Assembly (NCBI GenBank): GCA_963697975.1
Contig: OY969111.1
Span: 1,674,001 to 1,738,000, forward strand
Source of the DNA: QHXM01 sp963697975
GTDB taxonomy: Bacteria; Acidobacteriota; Blastocatellia; Pyrinomonadales; Pyrinomonadaceae
Length of the DNA stretch: 64,000 bases
Direction of reading: 5' to 3'
Shown: positions 24,949 through 33,941 of the stretch, piece after piece
Layout of the letters: each line of letters opens with the position of its first letter
Position numbering within the stretch: the first letter of the stretch is position 1
Made by a program: the position numbers and the translations under genes
Notes under the pieces: model-generated
Told to the model about the DNA's origin: nothing
The model's database searches: none
Seen by the model: the letters and a program-made list of their open reading frames with translations, nothing else

Positions 24949-26847
24949 ATGAAAAATAGAATGCTTAAAACTAATGCCCTGCGGTTCTTATTCGGATTCA
25001 TCTTTCTCTTTTCCGCATGGCCGCTCCTCGCTCAAACCGCACCCGCACCGTCGCCTACGCCTGCGCCGGTTCAGGCGTTCGATAAAACCGAAAAGATGAT
25101 CACGATGCGCGACGGCGCGCGCCTGTACACGGAAATCTTCGTGCCGAAAACGGCGCGTGAGCCGCTGCCGATAATTTTCTTACGCACGCCTTACGGCATC
25201 ATCGGCTGGGGTGAGCGATCCATCAATGGAGCTTTTCTCAAAGAGTTGGTGGACGAAGGCTACATCTTCGCCTTTCAGGACATTCGCGGGCGTTTCAAAT
25301 CTGAAGGCCAGTTCGTCATGGACCGCCCGCCACGCTCTTCACCCGACCCGAAAGCCATTGATGAGGGCACGGACGCCTATGACACGATTGACTGGATGGT
25401 GAAGAACGTCCCGCGTAATAACGGGCGCGTCGGGATGACCGGAGGTTCTTACGATGCGTTGCTGGCGGTGCTGGCAACATTAGAGCCGCATCCGGCTTTG
25501 AAAGCGGTGTCGGAGCAGGCGACTCCGGCTGACCTGTTTCTCGGCGACGATTTTTTACACAACGGCGCGTTCCGTCTGAGCTACGGCTTCGAGTATGCCT
25601 ACCAGTTGGAATCTTCTAAAGAGAACGCCGAGTTTGAATTCGACCGCTACGATACCTACGATTGGTATCTGAGGCTTGGCGCAATCTCAAACGCCGACGC
25701 GAAATATTTTAAGGGCAAGCTGCCCACCTGGAACAACTTCGTGCAGCATCCGAACTATGACGAGTTCTGGAAAAACATGGCGCTGACCTACCATCTAAAG
25801 CGCCCGCTTGTTCCGATCATGCATGTCGCGGGCTGGTGGGATCAGGAAGATTTCTATGGCCCGGTCAAGGCTTACGAGGTGCTGGAAAAGGCGGACTCTA
25901 ATCACCTGAACTATCTGGTCGTCGGCCCCTGGAATCACGGCGGCTGGGAGCGGCGCGACGGCGATAAGATGGGGAGCATCAATTTCGAGAGCGCAACGAG
26001 CAAGCATTTCCGCGAACGGATTCTTGCGCCCTGGTTCGCGCACTTTTTGAAAGACAAGGGGAATTGGAGTCAGCCGGAGGCAATCACGTTTCAGACCGGA
26101 GCGAACAAGTGGATGTCTTATGACAGTTGGCCGGTGCGTTCCGGTGTCACCGACCGCAATCTGTATTTTCACAGTAACGGGCGGCTCTCCTTCGCTTCAC
26201 CTCAGCAAAACACTTCAAGAGAATTTGACCAGTACGTCTCCGACCCGGCTCATCCTGTTCCCTACAGGTCGCGTCCCATCGAGCCGACTTATAATCCGTC
26301 AGCGAAGGGAAACTCACGCTGGTATACATGGCTGCTCGAAGATCAACGCTTCGTTCACCAGCGCCCGGACGTGCTGTCATGGGAAACTGAAACGCTACAG
26401 GAGGATGTGGTCGTTTCAGGCAACATCGTCGCTCACCTGTTCGCTTCGACCTCCGGCACTGACAGCGATTGGGTAGTAAAGTTGATTGACGTTTACCCGG
26501 AAGAGTACGCCAAAGACCCGAAGATGGGCGGATATCAGTTGATGATCGCGAACGAAATCCTGCGTGGCCGCTTTCGCAAGAGCTTTGAGAAACCTGAGCC
26601 TGTGCTGCCCAATCAGGTCAACGAGTACGTGATTGATTTACACACCTCAGATCATCGTTTTCTGAAAGGGCACAAGATCATGGTGCAGGTTCAGAGCACG
26701 TGGTTTCCCCTCTACGACCGCAACCCGCAAAAGTTTGTGCCCAATATTTACATGGCGAAGGATTCGGATTATCAAGCGGCAACGCAACGCGTGTTTCGCT
26801 CGAAACGCTTTTCATCTCACCTCAAGCTCCCGGTTGCGGCAAAGTAA
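24949..26847 (+). CDS. Secreted CocE/NonD family X-Pro dipeptidyl-peptidase-like hydrolase
   Basis: 632 residues from ATG 24949 (GGAG six nt upstream), with a signal peptide (LRFLFGFIFLFSAWPLLAQ). An alpha/beta-hydrolase domain has its nucleophile in MTGGSYDALLAV, Asp in the GWWDQEDFYG region, and His in VVGPWNHGGW. The C-terminal part from about 400 is the jelly-roll domain (X-Pro dipeptidyl-peptidase C-terminal type) with VSGNIVAHLFASTSGTDSDW. The family cleaves esters, acyl-glycines or X-Pro peptides. Gene stands alone between a terminator and ada. Confidence 0.9.
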   Translation: MKNRMLKTNALRFLFGFIFLFSAWPLLAQTAPAPSPTPAPVQAFDKTEKMITMRDGARLYTEIFVPKTAREPLPIIFLRTPYGIIGWGERSINGAFLKELVDEGYIFAFQDIRGRFKSEGQFVMDRPPRSSPDPKAIDEGTDAYDTIDWMVKNVPRNNGRVGMTGGSYDALLAVLATLEPHPALKAVSEQATPADLFLGDDFLHNGAFRLSYGFEYAYQLESSKENAEFEFDRYDTYDWYLRLGAISNADAKYFKGKLPTWNNFVQHPNYDEFWKNMALTYHLKRPLVPIMHVAGWWDQEDFYGPVKAYEVLEKADSNHLNYLVVGPWNHGGWERRDGDKMGSINFESATSKHFRERILAPWFAHFLKDKGNWSQPEAITFQTGANKWMSYDSWPVRSGVTDRNLYFHSNGRLSFASPQQNTSREFDQYVSDPAHPVPYRSRPIEPTYNPSAKGNSRWYTWLLEDQRFVHQRPDVLSWETETLQEDVVVSGNIVAHLFASTSGTDSDWVVKLIDVYPEEYAKDPKMGGYQLMIANEILRGRFRKSFEKPEPVLPNQVNEYVIDLHTSDHRFLKGHKIMVQVQSTWFPLYDRNPQKFVPNIYMAKDSDYQAATQRVFRSKRFSSHLKLPVAAK

Positions 26848-26963
26848 AGATAACGGTTGATAGCCTGTTCCTGCGCGCAAATTAAAATCATTTTGATCGC
26901 AACAATCGGATAGATTGGAGGGCAGGCTTCACCTATTATCTAAGCCTGGAGGTCATCATCATT

Positions 26964-28058
26964 ATGACGCAAGACCAAATAGCGATTGAAGAAATGCAGG
27001 CCATAGATGAAGAAATACGCTGGCGGGCCGTGCAAACGAGAGATGCAAAATTCAACGGCATCTTCGTGTATGGCGTGCGCTCGACAGGTATTTACTGCAA
27101 ACCATCGTGCGCCTCGCGTAAACCGCGCCGCGAGCGCGTCACGTTCTTTCCCTCGTGCGAAGAGGCAGAAGCCGCGGGTTTCCGCGCGTGTCGCCGCTGC
27201 CAGCCGCGTAACGTTTCGGCACGCGCTCCGCAAACCGAGATGGTCATACGCGCCTGTCGCCTGATTGAAGAAAGCAAAGACGATTCAATCTCGCTCGCCA
27301 AACTGGGCGCAGAGCTTGGCATCAGCCCGCACCATCTGCAACGCATATTTAAGAGCATCACAGGCGTCAGCCCGCGCCAGTACGCGGCGGCACACAGGCT
27401 GGAACAGTTCAAGACACAAATCAGACGGGGCGAAGGCGTGACCGGCGCGATGTACGACGCGGGCTATGGCTCAAGCAGTCGTCTTTACGAGAAAGCGCCG
27501 GAGCAACTCGGCATGACCCCCAAGACTTATGCACGTGGAGGACGTGGAATGAATATTAATTATACGATTGCGGACAGCCCTTTAGGAAAACTGCTCGTGG
27601 CGACGACCGAGCGCGGGATTTGCGCGGTGACTCTTGGAGACGCTGAAACCGAACTGGAAGCATCGCTTGTCAGGGAATATCCGAACGCCGACATTCGCCG
27701 CGACGGAAATGGATCAGGCGAGGCGATAGAGCAATTGCTCGGCTATCTCGGAGGAGATGAGCGGCGACTCGATCTGCCGCTGGATTTGCAGGCGACCGCG
27801 TTTCAACTGAGCGTGTGGGAAGAACTGCGGCGCATCCCTTACGGCAGCACGCGCTCTTACAGCGAGGTGGCGGAAGGTCTCGGACAGCCGAAGGCCGTGA
27901 GAGCCGTCGCGCGAGCGTGCGCGACCAACCCGGTGGCGCTCGTCACGCCCTGTCATCGAGTCGTGAAACAAGACGGGAGCTTGAGCGGTTATCGCTGGGG
28001 CGTCGAGCGCAAGGCGAAATTGCTGGCAAGGGAGCAAGCTGTTAAGGAGTCCCGTTAG
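26964..28058 (+). CDS. ada: Bifunctional DNA repair methyltransferase/transcription activator Ada
   Basis: 364 residues, ATG 26964 behind GGAGGT. N-terminal methylphosphotriester domain with four zinc Cys: TGIYCKPSC at about 43-53 and ACRRC about 76-80. An AraC-type HTH follows at about 100-185 (SISLAKLGAELGISPHHLQR). The C-terminal O6-alkylguanine transferase domain has the active-site Cys in TPCHRVV at about 330. Ada repairs methylated DNA and, once methylated, activates its own regulon. Complete, fused as in Escherichia coli. The last codons and stop (GTCCCGTTAG) run into an E1 repeat. Confidence 0.94.
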   Translation: MTQDQIAIEEMQAIDEEIRWRAVQTRDAKFNGIFVYGVRSTGIYCKPSCASRKPRRERVTFFPSCEEAEAAGFRACRRCQPRNVSARAPQTEMVIRACRLIEESKDDSISLAKLGAELGISPHHLQRIFKSITGVSPRQYAAAHRLEQFKTQIRRGEGVTGAMYDAGYGSSSRLYEKAPEQLGMTPKTYARGGRGMNINYTIADSPLGKLLVATTERGICAVTLGDAETELEASLVREYPNADIRRDGNGSGEAIEQLLGYLGGDERRLDLPLDLQATAFQLSVWEELRRIPYGSTRSYSEVAEGLGQPKAVRAVARACATNPVALVTPCHRVVKQDGSLSGYRWGVERKAKLLAREQAVKESR

Positions 28059-28318
28059 GGATGATTGGAAATAGCCCGGCGATTATGGTCTTTGACAACT
28101 CAATTGGGTAATCAGGTTTTATCCCCGAAGGGGATATATATAATAGCCGGGGGCATCGCCCCCGGTTACACAACACCACACGTTCCGACCCTGAAGGGGT
28201 CGTATATGCAACATTGAATATACGACCCTTTCAGGGTCGGATTCTTTATGGGCGTGCGTGACCAGGGGCGTTGCCCCTGGCTATTGCATATGACCCTTTC
28301 AGGGTCAAAGATTGTAAA
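28046..28318. repeat. MITE-like element, family E copy 1
   Basis: Left end shares about 28 of 30 bases with the inverse complement of the right end of the 55908-56156 copy (ATGGTCTTTGACAACTCAATTGG...TAATCA), with further homology outward into AATAGCCC and GTCCCGTTAGGGA. Inside are ATCCCCGAAGGGGAT, ATAGCCGGGGGC...GCCCCCGG, and three GACCCTTTCAGGGTC-type palindromes. The right terminal repeat is missing, so this copy looks truncated. It overlaps the end of ada. Confidence 0.8.
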
Positions 28319-28324
28319 TCATCT

Positions 28325-30094
28325 TCACTTTTCGAGGTACATCTTCGCGGCCATCTTGGCTAATTTCCACATCTTGCCCCATTCGATGCGGCCATCTGTC
28401 TCGCGTCCGAGGAACTTATCAACCAGTAGTTTGCGAAACAGCTTGCCCTCGCGTTTGAGCATGAATTCTTTGGCATAGGGCTTGGCCGTGTCGAAGAAGC
28501 TGAAGTCGGGGTCGGTGACAATGCCGATGCCTTCGAGCGTCATCAGCGCGCGGATGATGTAGGTGAAGTTGGCTGGCAGGCGAAAAGGATACTCGTACAT
28601 CACGTCTGCCAAGTCATACGTCAACTCTTTGAAGTTGACCTCGCCCAGTTTGAGATCAAGATAGTGCTGGAAGAGTCCTTCGACGATGGGGCGTATCTGT
28701 TCGGGGTCAACGCCGGGCTTGAGGAAATCCAGATTGATTAAGTCCTGCGCCAGTCCATGCACGTCGCGGCTGACGACATGGAAGAAGGCGTTAATCATCA
28801 GCGATTGCAGGCGCGGCGTGATCTTGCCCGTCATCCCAAAATCGAAGAAGGCCAGCCGCCCGTTGTCCATCACCAAAAGATTCCCCGGATGCGGGTCGGC
28901 GTGAAAGAAGCCGTCTTCGAGAAGCTGCTTGAGGTATGTGCGAACCAGCAGACGATTGACTTTGACCGGTGAAAAACGCTTGGCGCGCAAGGCTTCGATG
29001 TCAACGACCTTCGTGCCGTGAATGAACTCCATCGTGAGGACGCGTGCGGTGGTGTGCGACCAATGGATTTTGGGAACGAGAATGGTCTTCCACTTCCTGA
29101 AGTTTTCTCGGAAGAGGTCTGCGTTGCGCCCCTCCTGCATGTAGTCCATCTCTTCCGTGATGGTCTCGGAGAACTCGCGCAACATGCCTTCCCAATCGGC
29201 GTTCTCGTTCATCTGCGGAAAGCGGCGCATCAAATCCGTCAGGCGGCGCAAGACCACGATGTCAAACCCGATAATCTCTGCGAGGCCGGGGCGCTGGACT
29301 TTAACAGCGACTTCTTCGCCCGTGTGCAAACGCGCGCGATAAACCTGACCAAGCGATGCGGCGGCAATCGGTTCAGCGTCAATCTCCGCGTAAGCCTCGC
29401 TCACCTTGCGATTAAGCTCCGCTTCGATACGCGCGAAGGCTTCCGCGTTCGGAAACGGCGGCACTTGATCTTGCAGCTTAACGAGTTCCTTGACGTAAGA
29501 GAGCGGCAAAAGGTCGCCGCGCGTGCCGAGCGATTGCCCGATCTTGATAAAGGTTGGGCCGAGCTTGATTAAGCTCTCTTTCAACCACACGGCTTGCTTT
29601 TCCAGCCGCGCCTCTTTCTTCTCAGACCCCTGCGCGCCGCGAAAGATGAAAAAGCGCAAAGCGCGTATGAAACGATCAAGGATGCGACGGTCAACGTTGC
29701 GTGTCCATTCCTGAAACTGCGCGATACGCCCGCGCTTTTGTGCCTCCTCGCGCTTACGCCGAGCGAAGCGTTCGTTGAAGGTGGCGCGGATGTCGTAGCT
29801 GTCGAGATAGAGATAGAGCGAGAGCAGGCCCAGCACGCGCCCGACCTGAAGGACGCGCCGCCAGCCGCGCCAGCCGTGCGCGCTGATGGCTTCATTGTCT
29901 TTGAGAATGTGCGCGTGCGTCCCCGGAATGATGATTAAAGGCTCTTCTTCCTTGAACCCAGCGCCGCGCCCACGCGCGATTTCGAGCGCCTTAGCAGGCG
30001 TCTTCAGATTGCCGCCAACTTGAGAGACAGCAAAACCGTCATGGTTCTCACCGTCAACGCGCGAAGCCAACTTGTCCTGTTCCTGTGTAGCCAT
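28325..30094 (-). CDS. ABC1/AarF/UbiB family atypical kinase
   Basis: 589 residues, ATG 30094. The family's KxGQ motif appears as FIKIGQSLGTRGDLLP about 187-205, then AAASLGQVYRARLHTGEEVAVKVQRPG (Ala-rich loop and VAVK lysine), HADPHPGNLLV (catalytic loop) and LAFFDFGMTGKI (metal Asp). The N-terminal 100 residues include a hydrophobic helix (VGRVLGLLSLYLYLD) that could attach it to the membrane. Role in quinone synthesis is known for the family; the substrate here is unproven. The stop is only a few bases beyond the E1 repeat. Confidence 0.92.
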   Translation of the reverse strand: MATQEQDKLASRVDGENHDGFAVSQVGGNLKTPAKALEIARGRGAGFKEEEPLIIIPGTHAHILKDNEAISAHGWRGWRRVLQVGRVLGLLSLYLYLDSYDIRATFNERFARRKREEAQKRGRIAQFQEWTRNVDRRILDRFIRALRFFIFRGAQGSEKKEARLEKQAVWLKESLIKLGPTFIKIGQSLGTRGDLLPLSYVKELVKLQDQVPPFPNAEAFARIEAELNRKVSEAYAEIDAEPIAAASLGQVYRARLHTGEEVAVKVQRPGLAEIIGFDIVVLRRLTDLMRRFPQMNENADWEGMLREFSETITEEMDYMQEGRNADLFRENFRKWKTILVPKIHWSHTTARVLTMEFIHGTKVVDIEALRAKRFSPVKVNRLLVRTYLKQLLEDGFFHADPHPGNLLVMDNGRLAFFDFGMTGKITPRLQSLMINAFFHVVSRDVHGLAQDLINLDFLKPGVDPEQIRPIVEGLFQHYLDLKLGEVNFKELTYDLADVMYEYPFRLPANFTYIIRALMTLEGIGIVTDPDFSFFDTAKPYAKEFMLKREGKLFRKLLVDKFLGRETDGRIEWGKMWKLAKMAAKMYLEK

Positions 30095-30098
30095 AATA

Positions 30099-30169
30099 GA
30101 AGATGGACGATGGGCGATAAACGAAAGACGACGAGCTTTCCGTCGTCCATCGTCTATGGTCTATCGTCA
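30099..30169. repeat. Foldback heptamer array, family J
   Basis: GATGGAC GATGGGC GATAAAC GAAAGAC on the left, and GTCGTCC ATCGTCT ATGGTCT ATCGTC on the right. The right arm contains the stop (TGA) of the minus-strand ribF gene. Confidence 0.85.
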
Positions 30170-31126
30170 AACTATTGCCAGCGTCCGGCGCACTCCGCCC
30201 CGCTCAAAATATTTTGAAGCGCGATCACGATCATAAGCGATCTGGCGCTTCAATTCGTCAATGGAAGCAAACTTTTGCTCGTCGCGCAAGCGATGAAGGA
30301 AGCGCACGCGCACCACATCTCCGTAGAGATCGCCCGTCCAGTTCATCACGTAGGTTTCGATTGAAGCTTCCTCAGCCTTATCACCTTCAAAGGTGGGGCG
30401 CGTCCCGATGTTGGTAATGCTGCGTCGCCACGCGCCTTCGATCAGGGTGGCCGTCACGTAAACGCCGCCGCGCGGGATGACGCGATTCTGCGGGTGCAGG
30501 TTCGCCGTCGGGAAGCCTATCAACCGCCCGCGCTCCGCTCCATGCACGACGCGCCCCTCGACGCCGTAAGGTCGCCCCAGCATCCGCCTGGCGAGATTCA
30601 CTCGACCTTCCGCCAGAAGAGCGCGAATCCTGCTTGAACTGATACGCTTCCCGCGCAGGCTCACTTCCCTTACTTCATCGGCGCGAAAGCCAAGCTGCTG
30701 GCTAACCTTTCTTAAAAGCTCTATGTTGCCTTCGCGGTTGCGACCAAAGGCGAAGCCGCGCCCCAGATAAACCTCGACTGCGTGCAGCCGGTCGCGCACC
30801 ACGTCGCGCAGGAAATCCTCTGCTTCGATCTGCGCGAAAGTCTTGGTGAAGCGAACGACGATTGCCTGCTCCACTCCCAGCACCCCGAAGGCTTCGACTT
30901 TCTGATCGAACGTTTGCAACATCGGCGGCGCGGATTCAGGATGCAGCACGGCGCGCGGATGAGGGTCGAAAGTAATTACTGTCGGCACAACCCCCAACTC
31001 GCGCGCCCGCGCGACAACGGTACGCATAATCAACTGGTGGCCGAGATGCAAGCCATCAAACACGCCCAGCGTCAGCACCGTAGGCCGCGCGATCTTCGCG
31101 TTATCGGTTCCGTGAAAAAGTCTCAT
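30167..31126 (-). CDS. ribF: Bifunctional riboflavin kinase/FAD synthetase RibF
   Basis: 319 residues, ATG 31126. FAD synthetase part with VLTLGVFDGLHLGHQ at about 18-32, ISSSRIRALLAEG near 170 (second nucleotidyltransferase motif), then the flavokinase barrel with the GFPTANLHPQNRV motif at about 210 and the ending ASIETYVMNW / VRVRFLHRLRDEQKF. Makes FMN and FAD from riboflavin. Complete and of normal length. Its stop lies in the family J repeat; a family B repeat lies just upstream of its start. Confidence 0.95.
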   Translation of the reverse strand: MRLFHGTDNAKIARPTVLTLGVFDGLHLGHQLIMRTVVARARELGVVPTVITFDPHPRAVLHPESAPPMLQTFDQKVEAFGVLGVEQAIVVRFTKTFAQIEAEDFLRDVVRDRLHAVEVYLGRGFAFGRNREGNIELLRKVSQQLGFRADEVREVSLRGKRISSSRIRALLAEGRVNLARRMLGRPYGVEGRVVHGAERGRLIGFPTANLHPQNRVIPRGGVYVTATLIEGAWRRSITNIGTRPTFEGDKAEEASIETYVMNWTGDLYGDVVRVRFLHRLRDEQKFASIDELKRQIAYDRDRASKYFERGGVRRTLAIV

Positions 31127-31129
31127 AGA

Positions 31130-31220
31130 GTGATGGGTGATAGGTGATGGGTGATAGGTGATAAGAAAGAACGACGTGTTTTCTCTTATTACCTATCACC
31201 CATCACCTATCACTTATTAC
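31130..31220. repeat. Foldback heptamer array, family B copy 2
   Basis: GTGATGG GTGATAG GTGATGG GTGATAG GTGATAAG and inverse arm CTTATTACCTATCACCCATCACCTATCACTTATTAC. The right arm encodes the last four residues and stop of the minus-strand PhnP-like gene (31203-31205). Confidence 0.92.
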
Positions 31221-31970
31221 CAGCCCATCGTAAGCGAACTCGACTCCATCCGGCAGCTTCGCGCTGTCGCGCGCGTGGAGAACGTCGTGCGCGAGGTGCG
31301 TCAGGTATGCGCGGCGGGGTTTGATTTCGGAGATGTATTCGAGCGCGCGGTCGAGCCAGAGATGCGTCGGGTGCGGCTTGAAGCGCAGGCAGTCGAGCAC
31401 GAGCACATCCAGATCGCGTAAGCCCTCAATCGTTTTGGCCGGAATCTCGCTCAAGTCCGTTGCGTAGGCGAAATCGTTGAAGCGATACGCGATGACCGGC
31501 AGCCGCCCGTGAATCACTTCGAGCGGCGTCACGATCAAATCCTTTCCGATAGAAAAAGGCGCATCCTTTACGACCGTATGGGCGACGACCTGCGGCAACC
31601 CGCCGCCGAAAGATGTCGGCTCGAAGACGTACTGGAAGATGCGGCGGATGTCTACCCACGCGCGCTCGTTCGCGTAGACGCCGAGCGAGCCGTGACGGAA
31701 GTTGAGAGGGCGGATGTCGTCGAGACCGAAGATATGATCGGCGTGGCAATGTGTGATGAGAATGGCGTCGAGCCAGTTGATCTTTTGGCGGAGCGCCTGC
31801 TGGCGGAAATCCGATGAAGTGTCCACCAGCACAGTCTGCCCGCCATGCTCTATCAGCACAGAGACACGCAGCCGCTTATCGCGCGAATCAACGGACGAGC
31901 ACGTCTCACACTCACAGCCGATAGAAGGCACGCCCGTCGATGTCCCTGTGCCGAGGAAAGTCAGCTTCAT
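31203..31970 (-). CDS. Metallo-beta-lactamase fold hydrolase, PhnP-like
   Basis: 255 residues. LTFLGTGTSTGVPSIGCECETCSS at the start shows the PhnP-type GTGTS/CxC features, ILITHCHADHIFGLDD is the HxHxDH metal motif, and LVLDCLRF with LTHLAHDV near the end are the later metal ligands. PhnP hydrolyses phosphoribosyl cyclic phosphate; for lone genes outside phn operons (as here, no phn neighbour) the substrate is unknown. The C-terminus (LVISDR) and the stop come from repeat family B. A family A repeat lies just upstream of its start. Confidence 0.9.
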   Translation of the reverse strand: MKLTFLGTGTSTGVPSIGCECETCSSVDSRDKRLRVSVLIEHGGQTVLVDTSSDFRQQALRQKINWLDAILITHCHADHIFGLDDIRPLNFRHGSLGVYANERAWVDIRRIFQYVFEPTSFGGGLPQVVAHTVVKDAPFSIGKDLIVTPLEVIHGRLPVIAYRFNDFAYATDLSEIPAKTIEGLRDLDVLVLDCLRFKPHPTHLWLDRALEYISEIKPRRAYLTHLAHDVLHARDSAKLPDGVEFAYDGLVISDR

Positions 31971-31973
31971 TTT

Positions 31974-32050
31974 CGTAAATCGTAAATGGTAAATCGTAAA
32001 TGGTGAAAAGCGTTTTCATCTATTCACGATTTACGATTCACGATTTACGC
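31974..32050. repeat. Foldback heptamer array, family A copy 4
   Basis: CGTAAATCGTAAATGGTAAATCGTAAATGG and the inverse CTATTCACGATTTACGATTCACGATTTACG around a short loop. Four bases from the stop of the minus-strand DUF1844 gene. Confidence 0.92.
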
Positions 32051-32053
32051 GCT

Positions 32054-32713
32054 TTATCTTCCGCCCGTGATGTCGCTGCCGGAGAAGCCGCGCGGGGTGT
32101 TGGGCTGGCGCACTCCCGTGAGCGAGACGTATTGCATGCGGAGGTCTGCGAGCAGGCCCTCGAAGATTTGTTGTTCCTGCGGGCCGAGGTTGCCGCGCGT
32201 CTTCTGCTCCAACATGCCGAGCACGTCAATCCAGTGCTTGGCAAGCTCCGGGTCAACGCGGCGCTCTCCCGTAACGGGATGCTCCATCATGCCGAGCGCG
32301 GCGGCGGCGTTTGAAGCAATCGACATCAGGAAGTTGATAAAACTCGCCGGGTCGTCCGCGCCCGGAATGTCGCTGCCGGGATAGGCGTCTTCGGGAAACT
32401 GCTCGAACTCTCCGGCTTCAATTGAACTGGCAGCAGATGATGAATCCACGCGCTCTGTGGCGGCCTCGCTACTCCGTGTTGCCTGGGCAGGTGAAGTAGT
32501 GGCTGCGGGCGTAGGCTGAGCGCTTTCGCGCGTAGTTTCTGCGGCCTGTGATGAAGCAGCAGCGGCGCGTACATTCGCGGGAGCAGCTTGCGTGGTTTCT
32601 CCGGCGGCTGTTTCTGTTTTAGTTTCTTCCTCGCGCTCGATCTCGCGTGGCGTGCCGTCTGGATTGAAAAGCCGACGATCCGTGACCTTGAAAACTGGTT
32701 GTTCTTCGCTCAT
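32054..32713 (-). CDS. DUF1844 domain protein with a long disordered region
   Basis: 219 residues from ATG 32713 (MSEEQPVFKVTDRRLFN); the longer frame start at 32836 is rejected. The N-terminal FKVTDRRLFNPDGTPREIE is a known opening of these proteins. Residues 35-120 are low-complexity Ala/Thr/Ser/Glu. The DUF1844 domain lies at about 128-205 (FINFLMSIASNAAAALGMM, HWIDVLGMLEQKTRGNL). A conserved small protein of Acidobacteriota and relatives; function unknown. Confidence 0.88.
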   Translation of the reverse strand: MSEEQPVFKVTDRRLFNPDGTPREIEREEETKTETAAGETTQAAPANVRAAAASSQAAETTRESAQPTPAATTSPAQATRSSEAATERVDSSSAASSIEAGEFEQFPEDAYPGSDIPGADDPASFINFLMSIASNAAAALGMMEHPVTGERRVDPELAKHWIDVLGMLEQKTRGNLGPQEQQIFEGLLADLRMQYVSLTGVRQPNTPRGFSGSDITGGR

Positions 32714-32847
32714 CTTGATTCCCTTGTCCGGCGCAGAGCTTAAACTCAAACTGCGCGCCCATATCTTTTCGCAGAGTGTTTGCTTTAATTCAATGATGGT
32801 AGCACCTAAATTCGCACGCTCGCAAGAAACGGTCAATTCGGGAATCG

Positions 32848-32965
32848 CCTCGCATCCCCGAAGGGGATGAACATAATAGCTGGGGGCAAGCGCGTAATGT
32901 GTGTTGGCGCGTGTCGCCGGGGGCGATGCCCCCGGCTATTAAATATGATCCTTTCAGGGTCAAAG
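32848..32965. repeat. MITE-like family E core, copy 2 (truncated)
   Basis: Contains GCATCCCCGAAGGGGATG, ATAGCTGGGGGC...GCCCCCGGCTATTA and GATCCTTTCAGGGTC, the internal parts of family E; no terminal inverted repeats. Confidence 0.75.
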
Positions 32966-33017
32966 AAACTGGACTCAACTTGGAACATCAGGCCGCAGGC
33001 TTTAGACTTCAATCACC

Positions 33018-33045
33018 GGACTTTGGACTTTGGACTTTGGACTTA
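33018..33045. repeat. Heptamer tandem GGACTTT, four units
   Basis: GGACTTT GGACTTT GGACTTT GGACTTA, period exactly 7, six bases before the ATG of mazG; a degenerate stretch precedes it. One arm only is seen, so not clearly a foldback. Confidence 0.85.
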
Positions 33046-33050
33046 AACCT

Positions 33051-33878
33051 ATGCCCGCTACATTTGACGATCTGGTTCAGCTAATGGCGCGCCTTCGCTC
33101 GCCTGAAGGATGCCCCTGGGATCGTGAGCAGACTTACGAGACGCTCGCGCCGATGCTGTTGGAAGAAGCCTACGAAGCATTCGAGGCGGTTGAGGAGGCG
33201 CGCGAGGGTCGCCCCCTTGAGTTGCGCGACGAGCTTGGCGACCTGCTCTTTCAAATCGTCTTCTACGCGCAGGTCGCAGCAGAGCGCGGCGAGTTTACTA
33301 TCTCTGACGTGACGGAGGCGATTCACTCGAAGATGGTGCGCCGCCACCCGCATGTCTTCGGTGACGCCGAAGCGCAGGATGCGGCGGAAGTCCTTCGCAA
33401 CTGGGAAGCAATCAAAGCAGAAGAGAAACGCGCCGCCGGAAAAGATGATAGTGCCCGAAGAGAATCCCTGCTCGACGGAGTTTCATTAAAGACGCCCGCG
33501 CTGATGGAAGCGCACCAGCTTTCGACCAAAGCGGCGCGCGTCGGCTTTGACTGGCAACGCATCGAAGACATCTTCGATAAGCTGCACGAAGAGATAGACG
33601 AGTTGCGCGCGGCGATCAGCCGCCATGCCGAGTCCGAAGCGGAAGGCGACAAGGCGCACGTACGCGAGGAGTTGGGCGATCTTCTCTTCGCCGTCACCAA
33701 CATCGCGCGCCATTTGCAGGTCGAGCCGGAAGCGGCTCTGAAATCAACCAACCGCAAATTCCGCCGCCGCTTTCAATACATCGAAGAAGGTTTGAAGTCG
33801 CGCAATCGAACGCTCGATGCCGCCACGCTCGAAGAGATGGAAGAACTCTGGCAGGAAGCGAAAGGCGGTGAGAGGTAA
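33051..33878 (+). CDS. mazG: Nucleoside triphosphate pyrophosphohydrolase MazG
   Basis: 275 residues from ATG 33051; the in-frame 33030 start lies in a tandem repeat. Two MazG units: the first opens with LMARLRSPEGCPWDREQTY and carries LLEEAYEAFEAVEEA / ELRDELGDLLFQIVFYAQ, the second carries EIDELRAAI / REELGDLLFAVTNIARHL. These EExxE and ExxD metal sites are intact. Hydrolyses (d)NTPs to monophosphates, housecleaning non-canonical nucleotides. Stop is directly before a family B repeat. Confidence 0.94.
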   Translation: MPATFDDLVQLMARLRSPEGCPWDREQTYETLAPMLLEEAYEAFEAVEEAREGRPLELRDELGDLLFQIVFYAQVAAERGEFTISDVTEAIHSKMVRRHPHVFGDAEAQDAAEVLRNWEAIKAEEKRAAGKDDSARRESLLDGVSLKTPALMEAHQLSTKAARVGFDWQRIEDIFDKLHEEIDELRAAISRHAESEAEGDKAHVREELGDLLFAVTNIARHLQVEPEAALKSTNRKFRRRFQYIEEGLKSRNRTLDAATLEEMEELWQEAKGGER

Positions 33879-33941
33879 TGGGTGATAGGTGATAAGAAAG
33901 ACCGTGTTTTCTCCTATCACCTATCACCCATCACCCATCAC
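33876..33941. repeat. Foldback heptamer array, family B copy 3
   Basis: TAATGGGTGATAGGTGATAAG and CTATCACCTATCACCCATCACCCATCAC, between convergent genes. Its right arm contains the stop codon of the minus-strand 33938 gene, its left arm begins in the mazG stop. Confidence 0.92.

Noticed and set aside
32900..33050. Longer MazG start at 33030
   Set aside because: It falls in the GGACTTT tandem, while ATG 33051 begins the conserved MazG N-terminus.
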